Part shown: positions 1 to 7,885 of the stretch, piece after piece
How positions within the stretch are numbered: position 1 is the stretch's first letter
How the letters are laid out: every line of letters begins with the position of its first letter
The notes under the pieces: generated by a model
Database searches by the model: none
What the model was told of the DNA's origin: nothing
The model's input: the letters and a program-made list of their open reading frames with translations, nothing else
Program-made: the position numbers and the translations under genes
Source of the DNA: Bacteroidota bacterium
GTDB lineage: Bacteria; Bacteroidota; Bacteroidia; Flavobacteriales; Weeksellaceae
Length of the DNA: 64,000 bases
Assembly: GCA_023387375.1 (NCBI GenBank)
Contig: JAEWIE010000014.1
Coordinates: forward strand, 1 to 64,000
Direction: 5' to 3'

Positions 1-239
1 GTTCCTGAACTTTGAAAATAAAGTTCACTCTCAAAATTCTTGTCTAGAATCTTATGGTTTTTAAACATTTCAATGGGAAGAAAAGGAATCTGATCTAAAC
101 GCTCAACTTTAGCGACACGAACCTTTAGGTAATCCACAAAACGTCGATAAACCTCAACGTTCTCATACTGGTATTGAAAGGTTTCTAGTGCAGAGGAAAG
201 GAAATCCTCATCAGATTGTATGTCAAAAATGGAATCCAT
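1..239 (-). CDS. Acyl-protein synthetase (LuxE)-like protein, N-terminal part
   Basis: This partial gene runs off the left edge; 79 codons are visible from the ATG at 239. The translation starts MDSIFDIQSDEDFLSSALE and continues with a VYRRFVDYL segment, an IPFLPIEMFK segment and ends in FQSSG. This resembles the N-terminus of LuxE/phenylacetate-CoA-ligase-like acyl-activating proteins of Bacteroidota, where an FxSSGTTG nucleotide loop follows. It begins one base after the lpxH stop codon, so it is probably co-transcribed with queD and lpxH. The substrate cannot be inferred, and the catalytic part lies outside the window. Confidence 0.6.
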   Translation of the reverse strand, partial: MDSIFDIQSDEDFLSSALETFQYQYENVEVYRRFVDYLKVRVAKVERLDQIPFLPIEMFKNHKILDKNFESELYFQSSG

Positions 240-240
240 C

Positions 241-1008
241 CTACGACTCAAAAGTTTTCAATTCAAATTCCGTCTGAAATTCCCCATAGGTGAAATACGA
301 AATCCAATCTCCTAAATTAATATAAAAAGATCCGCTATTGTTTAGATCCAAGACCATAGGCAGATGCCTATGTCCATAGACGAAGTAATCATAATGCTGC
401 GTTTTCAATTTCTCTTTGGAATAGAGAATTAAAAACTCGTTGTCCTCTCCTAAGAAAGCTTTGTCTTCCTCGCCAGAGATCATCTTGTTCTTCTGGGAAA
501 GATAAAGGGCAATGCGCATGGCTAGATCCGGATGAATCCATTTGAAGGCCCACTGCGCAACAGGGTTTGTAAAAAGCTTTTTCATTCGCTTATAGCCCTT
601 GTCTCCAGGGCCTAATCCATCTCCATGGGCAAGAAGAAAACTTTTCCCTCCCATTTTAAAAATCTGTTTCTCGAAATACACCTTGGCTCCGATTTCGGTT
701 TCAAAGTAATCTTTCATCCACAAATCATGGTTGCCAATAAAAAAATGAATTTCAACCCCCTGATCGTGCAAATCGGCTAGCTTTCCTAGAACGCGCACAA
801 AGCCTTTGGGCACCACATGTTTCCATTCGTGCCAAAAATCAAAGAGGTCTCCCATCAAGAAAAGCACTTGTGCATCCGAAGAGATTTCATCGAGCCAACG
901 AATAAATTTTTGCTCTCGAATCTTGCTTTCCTTGAAGCTAGGCGCTCCAAAATGCTGGTCCGAAGCAAAATAGACTTTTTTACTGGGTAAAAGTTCAATT
1001 TCTGTCAT
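241..1008 (-). CDS. lpxH: UDP-2,3-diacylglucosamine diphosphatase-like metallophosphoesterase
   Basis: A 255-residue calcineurin-like phosphoesterase. The metal-binding motifs are in the expected order: SDQHFG (D17, H19), GDLFDFW (53-59), GNHD (92-95), a HGDG motif near 128 and YGHRHLP near 212. This set and the length fit LpxH, which hydrolyses UDP-2,3-diacylglucosamine to lipid X on the inner face of the inner membrane during lipid A synthesis. The start is the ATG at 1008, 22 bases after the queD stop, and the stop is one base before the acyl-synthetase-like gene. LpxH function is known for the family; a paralogous phosphoesterase with another substrate is possible. Confidence 0.8.
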   Translation of the reverse strand: MTEIELLPSKKVYFASDQHFGAPSFKESKIREQKFIRWLDEISSDAQVLFLMGDLFDFWHEWKHVVPKGFVRVLGKLADLHDQGVEIHFFIGNHDLWMKDYFETEIGAKVYFEKQIFKMGGKSFLLAHGDGLGPGDKGYKRMKKLFTNPVAQWAFKWIHPDLAMRIALYLSQKNKMISGEEDKAFLGEDNEFLILYSKEKLKTQHYDYFVYGHRHLPMVLDLNNSGSFYINLGDWISYFTYGEFQTEFELKTFES

Positions 1009-1030
1009 ACTCTTTTCTAGATGCCTAAGA

Positions 1031-1477
1031 TTAGGAGTTCTCTTCAGAAAGCCACTCGCCGTAGGAATTCTCGGTTTCGTGAAGTTTTAAATACGCAAGC
1101 TCTACTCCCTTAGGAAGCTCTGATTTAATTTTTTCTGCAATATCATAGAGCATGTTTTCGCAGGTGGGTTGGTAAGGGCAAAAAATGACTTTGTGTCCCT
1201 GCGACTCTAAATCCTCCCCCAACTCTTTGTGCGGGGATAGTGCATTTACCAAAACGGCGTGATCCCAAGGTTCAATAATCTGTCTTTTGACTATGGCTTT
1301 AATGTCTCCAAAATCAACGACCATTCCATTCTTCGAATGGTTTAAATCCACAATCGGCTCGCCTTTTACGGTAACAAACAACTTATAAGAATGTCCATGC
1401 ATATTTTTGCATTTCCCATCGTAATTGTAAAGAACGTGGGCGGTTTCAAAACTGAACTGTTTGGTGATGCGTATCAT
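1031..1477 (-). CDS. queD: 6-carboxytetrahydropterin synthase / 6-pyruvoyl-tetrahydropterin synthase family
   Basis: A 148-residue protein of the QueD/PTPS fold, which converts dihydroneopterin triphosphate to 6-carboxytetrahydropterin for queuosine. Zinc-binding histidines are visible at H14 (FETAH) and in the MHGH motif (H27, H29), with the catalytic Cys at C23 just before it; an ExxNSYGEW segment lies at the C-terminus. A longer reading frame reaches 1516, but family alignment favours the ATG at 1477. A perfect TATCTTTG promoter box ends four bases before that ATG, so an upstream start would lie outside the transcript. First gene of a likely operon with lpxH. Confidence 0.85.
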   Translation of the reverse strand: MIRITKQFSFETAHVLYNYDGKCKNMHGHSYKLFVTVKGEPIVDLNHSKNGMVVDFGDIKAIVKRQIIEPWDHAVLVNALSPHKELGEDLESQGHKVIFCPYQPTCENMLYDIAEKIKSELPKGVELAYLKLHETENSYGEWLSEENS

Positions 1478-1481
1478 AGCG

Positions 1482-1489
1482 CAAAGATA
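1482..1489 (-). promoter_or_regulatory. -7 box TATCTTTG of queD
   Basis: A perfect match to the Bacteroidota -7 consensus TAnnTTTG, followed by CGCT and then the ATG at 1477. The four-base spacer places transcription start at or very near the A of the start codon. Confidence 0.7.
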
Positions 1490-1579
1490 AAACTTTAAAA
1501 CGAGAACTCTCATCACTTCTATGCCTACTACTTTTTCGCTCCAGCCCCTACGCTCTACTGGATATGTCTATAAAATAAT

Positions 1580-1587
1580 TATATTTG
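1580..1587 (+). promoter_or_regulatory. -7 box TATATTTG of the S9 peptidase gene
   Basis: A perfect TAnnTTTG box 23 bases before the ATG at 1611; no clear -33 TTTG element was seen. Confidence 0.6.
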
Positions 1588-1610
1588 AACTCCTTTGAAA
1601 AAAAGTAACT

Positions 1611-3968
1611 ATGAAAAAACTCTTACTACTCGGTGCATTTCTTTGTGCCTTTTTACTCTCGGCTCAATCCTCGCCTTTACAACTCTCGGAAATCATGAAA
1701 GGCGAAGAGTTTGTGGGCTACTCACCAGAAAACCCAGTCTGGGGCTTTGACAATGAAACCCTTTATTTTGACTGGAACCCCAAAAATGAGCCCGGCAAGA
1801 CCATGCATTATTGGAAAAAAGGGATGAAAGTTCCTCTTGCTGCAAGTCTTGAAGACGAACAGTTTTATAGTAGCCGATTTCAGACAAAGGACTTTCAGAC
1901 CTATTATTATTTATCGGGAGGTGCCCTATGGTCTTATGACTCTAAAAGCAAACAGAAAAAAAGACTTTTTCAAAATACTTCGCCAGTCTCCAATCTTCAA
2001 TTAGGCAAAACTCCAGGAGTTTTATTCTTTGAACAAGGTGGCAATAGCTTTATGCTGAATTCCACGCAAGGAAGCCTCGTTCAATTGACGAACTTTTCGA
2101 AAACGAAATCGGAGGAGAAACCCAAAAAAGAGGATAGTTTCTTAGCCTCTCAACAAAAAGAACTTTTTGACTATATAAAAGACCAGGACAAAAGAAAGAC
2201 CTGGAGAGAAGAGCGATTAAAACCACTTAAGAAAACCTTACCTAAATCTTTCGGTACAGGAAAGGACTTTTTCAATCTATCGGTAAATCCGAGTGGCAAA
2301 TATGTGACGTTTGTGGAAGGTTCAAGGCCTAAAAACCCAAGTGAAATCATGAACGTTTTCGTAACAGAAGATGGATACAATAAGTCTACACCAACCAAGC
2401 AGAAGGTATCTCAGAAGAATCTTTTCCCGACAAGACTTGGAATTTACAGTGCAGAGAAAGACAGTGTTTACTTTGCGGATTTTAAATCCCTAACAGGTCT
2501 GTCAATTGAGCCAAAGTATCTCCGTGAAGCGCCAAGCACTAAAACAGAAACAACCAAAAGCAAAAAAGAAATGAGAGAGCTCTCTTTTGGCCGTACGCTT
2601 TACAGTGAAGATGGAAACTACGCGGTTGTGGACATTCGATCGCAAGACAATAAAGATCGCTGGATTGTTTCTTTAGACTTAACCGATGGAAGTGTTAAAG
2701 AAATTGACCATCAGCACGACGAGGCTTGGATCGGTGGACCTGGTATTGCGTCTTACAATTTTGGAACCGGAAACATCGGATTCTTAGCAGACCAAACCAC
2801 CCTTTACTATCAATCTGAAAAAACGGGATACTCCCATCTTTACTCTTACAACCTTAAAACAAATGAGAGAAAAACCCTTACCAGTGGAAACTGGGAAGTA
2901 AGAGAAGCTGAGCTCTCAAAAGACAAAAAAACCTTTTATCTTTCCACCAATACCACGCATCCTGGAAATCGGGAATTTTACAAACTTAGCGCTTTAGGGG
3001 GCAAGCTCATTCCACTTCTTACTGAGGATGGCGCTCATGAAGTAGTGCTTTCTCACGATGAGAAAAAACTAGCGGTTCGCTATTCCTTTAAGAACAAACC
3101 CTGGGAACTTTTTGTGGCAGACAACAGTTCTCATCCAAAACTAGAGCCCATTACTCATTCCACCACGAAAGAGTTTTCTAGTTATGCTTGGAAAGAACCC
3201 AAAGTTCTTTCTTTCCAAGCAGAGGACGGTAAGGAAATCTACGCAAGACTTTACGAGCCAAAGGCAGAAATTAAAAACTCAGCGGCCATTATGTTTGTTC
3301 ATGGAGCGGGCTATTTACAAAATGCGCACAACTGGTGGAGCTCTTACTTTCGAGAATATATGTTTCACAACTTACTAAGTGATTTAGGATACACGGTTAT
3401 TGATATCGATTACCGGGCGAGTGACGGATACGGAAGAGACGTAAGAACAGGTATTTACCGCTTTATGGGTGGAAAAGATTTATCGGACCATCTGGATGCA
3501 AAAAAGCTGCTTGTAGATAAATATGGAATTGACCCAAGCAAAGTTGGGATTTATGGAGGAAGTTATGGCGGTTTCATTACGCTCATGGCTCTACTTACAA
3601 ACCCAGGGGAATTTAAAGCCGGCGCTGCACTTCGATCTGTGACGGATTGGGCTCATTACAACCATGGCTATACAAGCAATATTTTGAATTTTCCAGAGAC
3701 GGATCCTGAGGCCTATAAGAAGTCCTCTCCAATCTATTATGCAGACAATTTACAGGATCACTTACTTATGCTTCACGGAGTTGTGGATAACAACGTTGAA
3801 TACAAAGACATTGTTCGCTTACAACAGCGCTTTATCGAACTTGGAAAAACCAATTGGAATTTGGCCTCTTATCCGATCGAGTCTCACGGCTTTCGCGAAG
3901 CCTCCTCTTGGACGGATGAGTACCGCCGAATCTTAGAGCATTTCAACACTTACTTACTAGAGAAATAA
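1611..3968 (+). CDS. S9 family serine peptidase (dipeptidyl peptidase IV / prolyl oligopeptidase type)
   Basis: A 785-residue secreted peptidase. A signal peptide (MKKLLLLGAFLCAFLLSAQ) is followed by a beta-propeller region of about 530 residues and a C-terminal alpha/beta hydrolase domain. The nucleophile elbow GGSYGG has Ser651; the probable acid is Asp726 in VVDNN and the base His759 in SHGF. This order and spacing are those of clan SC family S9, which cleaves short peptides, often after proline or alanine. It is a single gene with its own promoter and terminator. Substrate preference is not visible from sequence. In flavobacteria such enzymes are usually periplasmic. Confidence 0.9.
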   Translation: MKKLLLLGAFLCAFLLSAQSSPLQLSEIMKGEEFVGYSPENPVWGFDNETLYFDWNPKNEPGKTMHYWKKGMKVPLAASLEDEQFYSSRFQTKDFQTYYYLSGGALWSYDSKSKQKKRLFQNTSPVSNLQLGKTPGVLFFEQGGNSFMLNSTQGSLVQLTNFSKTKSEEKPKKEDSFLASQQKELFDYIKDQDKRKTWREERLKPLKKTLPKSFGTGKDFFNLSVNPSGKYVTFVEGSRPKNPSEIMNVFVTEDGYNKSTPTKQKVSQKNLFPTRLGIYSAEKDSVYFADFKSLTGLSIEPKYLREAPSTKTETTKSKKEMRELSFGRTLYSEDGNYAVVDIRSQDNKDRWIVSLDLTDGSVKEIDHQHDEAWIGGPGIASYNFGTGNIGFLADQTTLYYQSEKTGYSHLYSYNLKTNERKTLTSGNWEVREAELSKDKKTFYLSTNTTHPGNREFYKLSALGGKLIPLLTEDGAHEVVLSHDEKKLAVRYSFKNKPWELFVADNSSHPKLEPITHSTTKEFSSYAWKEPKVLSFQAEDGKEIYARLYEPKAEIKNSAAIMFVHGAGYLQNAHNWWSSYFREYMFHNLLSDLGYTVIDIDYRASDGYGRDVRTGIYRFMGGKDLSDHLDAKKLLVDKYGIDPSKVGIYGGSYGGFITLMALLTNPGEFKAGAALRSVTDWAHYNHGYTSNILNFPETDPEAYKKSSPIYYADNLQDHLLMLHGVVDNNVEYKDIVRLQQRFIELGKTNWNLASYPIESHGFREASSWTDEYRRILEHFNTYLLEK

Positions 3969-3987
3969 CTTTCTCTTTTCCTAATGC

Positions 3988-4021
3988 AAAATGCCTATTG
4001 AAAGCTTTCGATAGGCATTTT
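3988..4021 (+). terminator. Terminator after the S9 peptidase gene
   Basis: Perfect 11-bp inverted repeat (aaaatgcctat and its complement, 3988-3998 and 4011-4021) with an A-run on one side and a T-run on the other, 20 bases after the stop codon. Confidence 0.75.
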
Positions 4022-4117
4022 CCATTATGTATTTGAGGTCTTTATAACTTGAAAACTCCTTTTTTTCTTTAGGATAGAAAGAAGTTTAATCAAACTTTTC
4101 CATCGAAAAATTAGAAT

Positions 4118-4768
4118 TTAACGCTGCAATTTTTCTCCGTAAGAAAGGTCTCCTGCATCGCCAAGGCCTGGCGTAATATACCCTTTAGAAGTTAGGTTCT
4201 CATCAATAGCTCCCACCCATATTCTTGCCTTAGGATACGCCTCTTTTAAGGTCTCAATCCCTTGTTTGCTCGCAATAGAGGCGACAATATGAATACTGGA
4301 AGGGTTTCCATTGGAGAGTAAATCCTTCAGAGCTTCAATAAGGCTAGCCCCTGTGGCTAGCATGGGATCCGCGACAATAAGAGGTCTATTTTCAATGCTA
4401 GGGCAAGTCAAATAATCCTGCTTAATGGAAAAGTAGTCATTCTCTTCGTGTTTGCGGTAGGCCGCCACAAATCCACAATCGGCTTTATCAAAATAGTTAA
4501 GTATCCCTTGAAACAAAGGAACTCCTGCACGAAGAATAGTCGTAATCACAGGCTGAACCGCAAGTTCATTTACGGCTATTCCCTCTAAGGGTGTTGTAAT
4601 TTCGCTGGTTTTGAATTCAAGTTCCTTGCTTAATTCATAGGCAGCGATCTCGCCAATCCGTTCCATATTGCGTCGAAATCGAAGACGGTCCTTTTGAACC
4701 TCCACATTTCTTAATTCATTCATCCAGCAGCTCACAAGTGAGTTTTGAGCAGAAAGCAGCGTCACCAT
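4118..4768 (-). CDS. upp: Uracil phosphoribosyltransferase
   Basis: A 216-residue type I phosphoribosyltransferase that makes UMP from uracil and PRPP. The PRPP loop is clear (ADPMLATGASLIEAL, about residues 137-151), as are the ILRAGVP segment and the C-terminal uracil-binding segment YITPGLGDAGD. The ATG at 4768 was chosen; TTG (4774) and GTG (4765) in the same frame are possible. The gene follows der on the same strand, but a strong terminator stands between them. A CAATTTTG sequence three bases before the ATG may be a weak -7 box. Confidence 0.9.
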   Translation of the reverse strand: MVTLLSAQNSLVSCWMNELRNVEVQKDRLRFRRNMERIGEIAAYELSKELEFKTSEITTPLEGIAVNELAVQPVITTILRAGVPLFQGILNYFDKADCGFVAAYRKHEENDYFSIKQDYLTCPSIENRPLIVADPMLATGASLIEALKDLLSNGNPSSIHIVASIASKQGIETLKEAYPKARIWVGAIDENLTSKGYITPGLGDAGDLSYGEKLQR

Positions 4769-4810
4769 AATCAAAATTGCGTTAAAAATATCGTTGCGAT
4801 AAAGGTATTA

Positions 4811-4839
4811 AAAAACCTTTTGAGTAAAAACTCAAAAGG
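4811..4839 (-). terminator. Terminator after der
   Basis: On the minus strand, a perfect 9-bp stem (CCTTTTGAG/CTCAAAAGG type, arms 4816-4824 and 4831-4839) is followed by a run of T. It separates der from upp. Confidence 0.85.
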
Positions 4840-4855
4840 CAAATTCTTATTTTTC

Positions 4856-6166
4856 TTATTTCTGTCTGAAATACACTTCAATTGGCACTCCCGTAAATCC
4901 AAAATGTTTCCGAAGTTGGTTTTCGGTAAAGCGCTTATAAGGATCTTTTACGTATTGAGGCAAATTACAGAAGAAAACAAACTGTGGAGAAGGGGTTCCT
5001 AGCTGCACACAGTATTTGATCTTAATGTATTTCCCTTTTAAGGCAGGTGGCGGATAGTTCTCAAAGATAGGAAGCATCACTTCGTTTAGTTTTGAAGTTT
5101 TGATTTTTTTCTTCCGATTCTCATAAACCTCCATAGCCACATCCACCGCTTTTAAAATCCTTTGTTTTGTCAGTGCGGAAACAAAGAGAACAGGAATGTC
5201 TGTAAACTGACCGATTTTGTTTTTGATTCCTTGTTCAAAATCACGCATGGTATTGGTCTTCTTGTCTTCGATCAAATCCCATTTGTTCACTAGAATCACA
5301 ATCCCTTTGCGGTTCTTTTGAGCAATCCCAAATATATTCATGTCCTGGCTTTCCCAACCTTGAGTTGCGTCCACCATAATAATTACGACATCTGAATTCT
5401 CAATGGCACGAACAGAGCGCATGACGGAATAAAATTCCAAATCTTCGTTTACTTTTGATTTTCTTCTCATCCCTGCCGTATCAACAAGCACGAACTCATG
5501 TCCAAACTTATTGTATAGAGTCTCAATGCTATCGCGAGTCGTTCCTGCAATATCCGTTACGATATTTCTTTCGTTGTCAAGAAGAGCATTGGTGAGAGTA
5601 GATTTTCCGACGTTAGGTCTTCCTGCAATGGTAATACGAGGAAGTCCTTCGAAAGGATCTTTGTAATCGATTGTTGGAAAATCTTTCACGACGTCATCTA
5701 AAAGCTCTCCCGTTCCCGATCCTGTGGCAGAAGACATGGTGTAGTATTTTTCGATTCCTAAGGAATAAAATTCGGTGGCAGCGACTTCCTCCGTGGCAGA
5801 GTCCACTTTGTTGACCACATAATACACCTTCTTTTTAGAGCGGCGAAGCATTTCATAAATTTCTTGGTCTGTGTCGGTAAGTCCATCTTCAACGCTGAGC
5901 ATAAATAATATGGAGGTAGCTTCATCGATGGCAAGTTCTACTTGTTTGGTGATTTCCCCTTGGAAAACATCCTCAGAGTTCACTTCAAATCCTCCCGTGT
6001 CAATTACCGTAAAATCCACACCGTTCCAATCGGACTTTCCGTAATGACGGTCTCTAGTTACGCCTGATACGGAGTCGACAATAGCCTCTCTACGCTCAAG
6101 CAAACGGTTAAATAGGGTTGATTTTCCGACGTTAGGACGTCCTACAATAGCGACAATATTGCTCAT
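4856..6166 (-). CDS. der: Ribosome-associated GTPase Der (EngA)
   Basis: A 436-residue tandem GTPase needed for 50S ribosomal subunit assembly. Two Era-like G domains are each introduced by GRPNVGKST (near residues 9 and 181), with DTGG/DTAGM switch motifs and NKVD/NKWD specificity motifs. The KH-like C-terminal domain ends in PIEVYFRQK. The reading frame opens 11 codons earlier, but the family start MSNIVAIVG fits the ATG at 6166. The leader from the TATCTTTG box at 6252-6259 is about 80 bases long and contains a short palindrome (tgggttaccca, 6218-6228). Confidence 0.95.
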   Translation of the reverse strand: MSNIVAIVGRPNVGKSTLFNRLLERREAIVDSVSGVTRDRHYGKSDWNGVDFTVIDTGGFEVNSEDVFQGEITKQVELAIDEATSILFMLSVEDGLTDTDQEIYEMLRRSKKKVYYVVNKVDSATEEVAATEFYSLGIEKYYTMSSATGSGTGELLDDVVKDFPTIDYKDPFEGLPRITIAGRPNVGKSTLTNALLDNERNIVTDIAGTTRDSIETLYNKFGHEFVLVDTAGMRRKSKVNEDLEFYSVMRSVRAIENSDVVIIMVDATQGWESQDMNIFGIAQKNRKGIVILVNKWDLIEDKKTNTMRDFEQGIKNKIGQFTDIPVLFVSALTKQRILKAVDVAMEVYENRKKKIKTSKLNEVMLPIFENYPPPALKGKYIKIKYCVQLGTPSPQFVFFCNLPQYVKDPYKRFTENQLRKHFGFTGVPIEVYFRQK

Positions 6167-6251
6167 AAAAATTTTGTTTAATAATCCGAGATCTCTCAAG
6201 GATGATGATTATTAATGGGTTACCCAGTCTTTCTGAGCCCAAAAATTTTTG

Positions 6252-6259
6252 CAAAGATA
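6252..6259 (-). promoter_or_regulatory. -7 box TATCTTTG of der
   Basis: A perfect TAnnTTTG box on the minus strand, 85 bases before the der ATG, in the intergenic region shared with the divergent haem-binding gene. Confidence 0.6.
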
Positions 6260-6315
6260 TGCAATTCCATTCTTACAGTTCTTAAAAAAAGTAGTAATTT
6301 CACATCTCAAAATTA

Positions 6316-6795
6316 ATGTCTGCTATGAAAAAAATACTGATTGTCTTACTCGTCGCTTTCGTGATCATTCAATTCTTTCCAATTGACAAGACCAATCCAC
6401 CAGTGACGAAGGGAATGGATTTTCTTATTTCAAAGCAAACCCCAGAGCCGATCGCTCAAAAAATACGCAATTCATGCTACGATTGCCACAGCAACGAATC
6501 ACGCTATCCTTGGTATGCCTACGTACAACCCACGGCTTGGCTCTTGAAAAAACACATTGAAGATGCCAGAACGAAACTGAACTTCTCCACATTTGCCACC
6601 TACGAACCGAAAAGACAAGCGCATAAGCTTGAGGAATCGGCAGAAGAAATTGAAAATGGTAACATGCCAATGGAATCGTATCTACTTGGTCACCCAGAAG
6701 CTAAATTCTCTCCAGAAGACATGAAAATGGTCGTAGACTACTTTAAGAAAGTAGAAATGGAAACCCGAATAAAATACAACCTTCAACCCCACTAA
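6316..6795 (+). CDS. Haem-binding domain protein (single CxxCH, membrane-anchored)
   Basis: A 159-residue protein with an N-terminal hydrophobic segment (KKILIVLLVAFVIIQFFP) acting as signal or anchor. Residues after about 50 carry CYDCHSNESRYPWYAYVQP, the single c-type haem site of the Haem_bd family common in Bacteroidota. The domain is therefore expected in the periplasm, where haem is attached. A second ATG three codons downstream (6325) is an equally good start. The following DCC gene begins directly after the stop, so the two are likely transcribed together. The redox partner is unknown. Confidence 0.8.
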   Translation: MSAMKKILIVLLVAFVIIQFFPIDKTNPPVTKGMDFLISKQTPEPIAQKIRNSCYDCHSNESRYPWYAYVQPTAWLLKKHIEDARTKLNFSTFATYEPKRQAHKLEESAEEIENGNMPMESYLLGHPEAKFSPEDMKMVVDYFKKVEMETRIKYNLQPH

Positions 6796-7209
6796 TTGGA
6801 AACTAAAGTAGACTCTTCTAAGTACTATGTACTTTATGACGGAGATTGCGGTTTCTGCAATTTCTGGATTCAATGGATATTAAATAGAGATTCAAAGGAT
6901 CTTTTTCGATTCACCGCTTTGCAGAGTGAATTCTCAAAGTCTTTTTTAGAAGAGCGAGGACTAGCAACAGAGGAACTAAGTACAATCTATTTGTGGAAGC
7001 CCGGCCAATACTACCAAACAAAATCAAGCGCTGTCCTAGAAATAGCGAAGGTTTTAGGCGGCCTCTATGGCGTTCTTGCCAAAATCAACTTCCTACCGAC
7101 AAGTCTCACCGACAAACTGTACGATCAGGTGGCCAAAAACCGTAAAAACCTGGCAAGTGCCTACTGCGCCGTGCCCACCGAGGCTGAACGAAAGAAATTC
7201 ATTGACTAA
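6796..7209 (+). CDS. DCC family protein (DUF393, thiol-disulfide oxidoreductase-like)
   Basis: A 137-residue DUF393 protein. The family motif is YDGDCGFCNFWIQW, about residues 15-28, giving the D-x-C-x-x-C core after which the DCC family is named. Its biochemical role is not established; the pair of cysteines suggests redox chemistry. The only in-frame start before the motif is a TTG at 6796, immediately after the stop codon of the haem-binding gene, which suggests translational coupling. A separate promoter for the next gene sits just after its stop codon. Confidence 0.75.
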   Translation: METKVDSSKYYVLYDGDCGFCNFWIQWILNRDSKDLFRFTALQSEFSKSFLEERGLATEELSTIYLWKPGQYYQTKSSAVLEIAKVLGGLYGVLAKINFLPTSLTDKLYDQVAKNRKNLASAYCAVPTEAERKKFID

Positions 7210-7230
7210 GATTTTTATCTCCTCAATCCT

Positions 7231-7238
7231 TATATTTG
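7231..7238 (+). promoter_or_regulatory. -7 box TATATTTG of the DUF4290-murA operon
   Basis: A perfect TAnnTTTG box followed by CACCC and the ATG at 7244. The five-base spacer implies an almost leaderless mRNA. Confidence 0.65.
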
Positions 7239-7243
7239 CACCC

Positions 7244-7885
7244 ATGGAATACAATACCAAAAGAACGCCGCTTAATATGCCTGAGTATGGACGACTCATT
7301 CAACAAATGGTTGAACAGTGCAAAGAGTTACCTACTAAGGAAGAGCGCAATGAAATGAGCCACGCCATTGTGGACTTCATGGGTCAAAGAAATCCCGCAC
7401 TGCGTGACGAAGAAAACTACAGACATAAACTTTGGGACCATTTATTTATCCTGGCCGATTTTGACCTCGATGTAGACTCTCCCTATCCTATACCTACGAA
7501 GGACCAAAGAAAAACAGAACCTAAGAAATTGGAATACCCTGTGCTTCAAGGAGAATTCAAATTTTATGGGAAAAGCATTCTCCAATTAATTGAACTTGCT
7601 ATTAAGGAGGAGGAAGGAGAAGAAAAAGAAGCTTTGATTGAAGTCATTGCGAACAACATGAAAAAGTCCTATAATATCTATAACAAAGAACACGTGACGG
7701 ACGATGTGATATTTAGGCATTTAAAAGAGCTCTCTGAGGATCGATTAGATTTAACCAGCATTGACTCGCTAGAAAAAAGCAAAATTTATTATTCGAATTC
7801 TCGTAATAAAAACCAAAAGCATTCAAGTTCTAACGATCACAAAAACCGTCAAAAACACCAACAGAATAAAAACCGAAGAAAATAA
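7244..7885 (+). CDS. DUF4290 protein, coupled to murA
   Basis: A 213-residue protein of a family known almost only from Bacteroidota, without assigned function. The N-terminal 185 residues are acidic and probably helical (segments such as KLWDHLFILADFDLDVDSP); the last 30 residues are strongly basic and rich in Asn, Lys and His, which could bind nucleic acid or acidic polymer. The frame is open from 7067, but that part overlaps the DCC gene; the ATG at 7244 follows a promoter box by five bases. Its stop overlaps the murA start (TAATG), so the two proteins are translationally coupled, hinting at a role in peptidoglycan precursor synthesis. Confidence 0.75.
   Translation: MEYNTKRTPLNMPEYGRLIQQMVEQCKELPTKEERNEMSHAIVDFMGQRNPALRDEENYRHKLWDHLFILADFDLDVDSPYPIPTKDQRKTEPKKLEYPVLQGEFKFYGKSILQLIELAIKEEEGEEKEALIEVIANNMKKSYNIYNKEHVTDDVIFRHLKELSEDRLDLTSIDSLEKSKIYYSNSRNKNQKHSSSNDHKNRQKHQQNKNRRK

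Noticed and set aside
1478..1516. Longer N-terminus of queD
   Set aside because: The extra 13 codons contain the promoter box and do not fit the family start.
4745..5002. Open frame across the der terminator on the plus strand
   Set aside because: It overlaps the der C-terminus and the terminator hairpin and shows no protein family.
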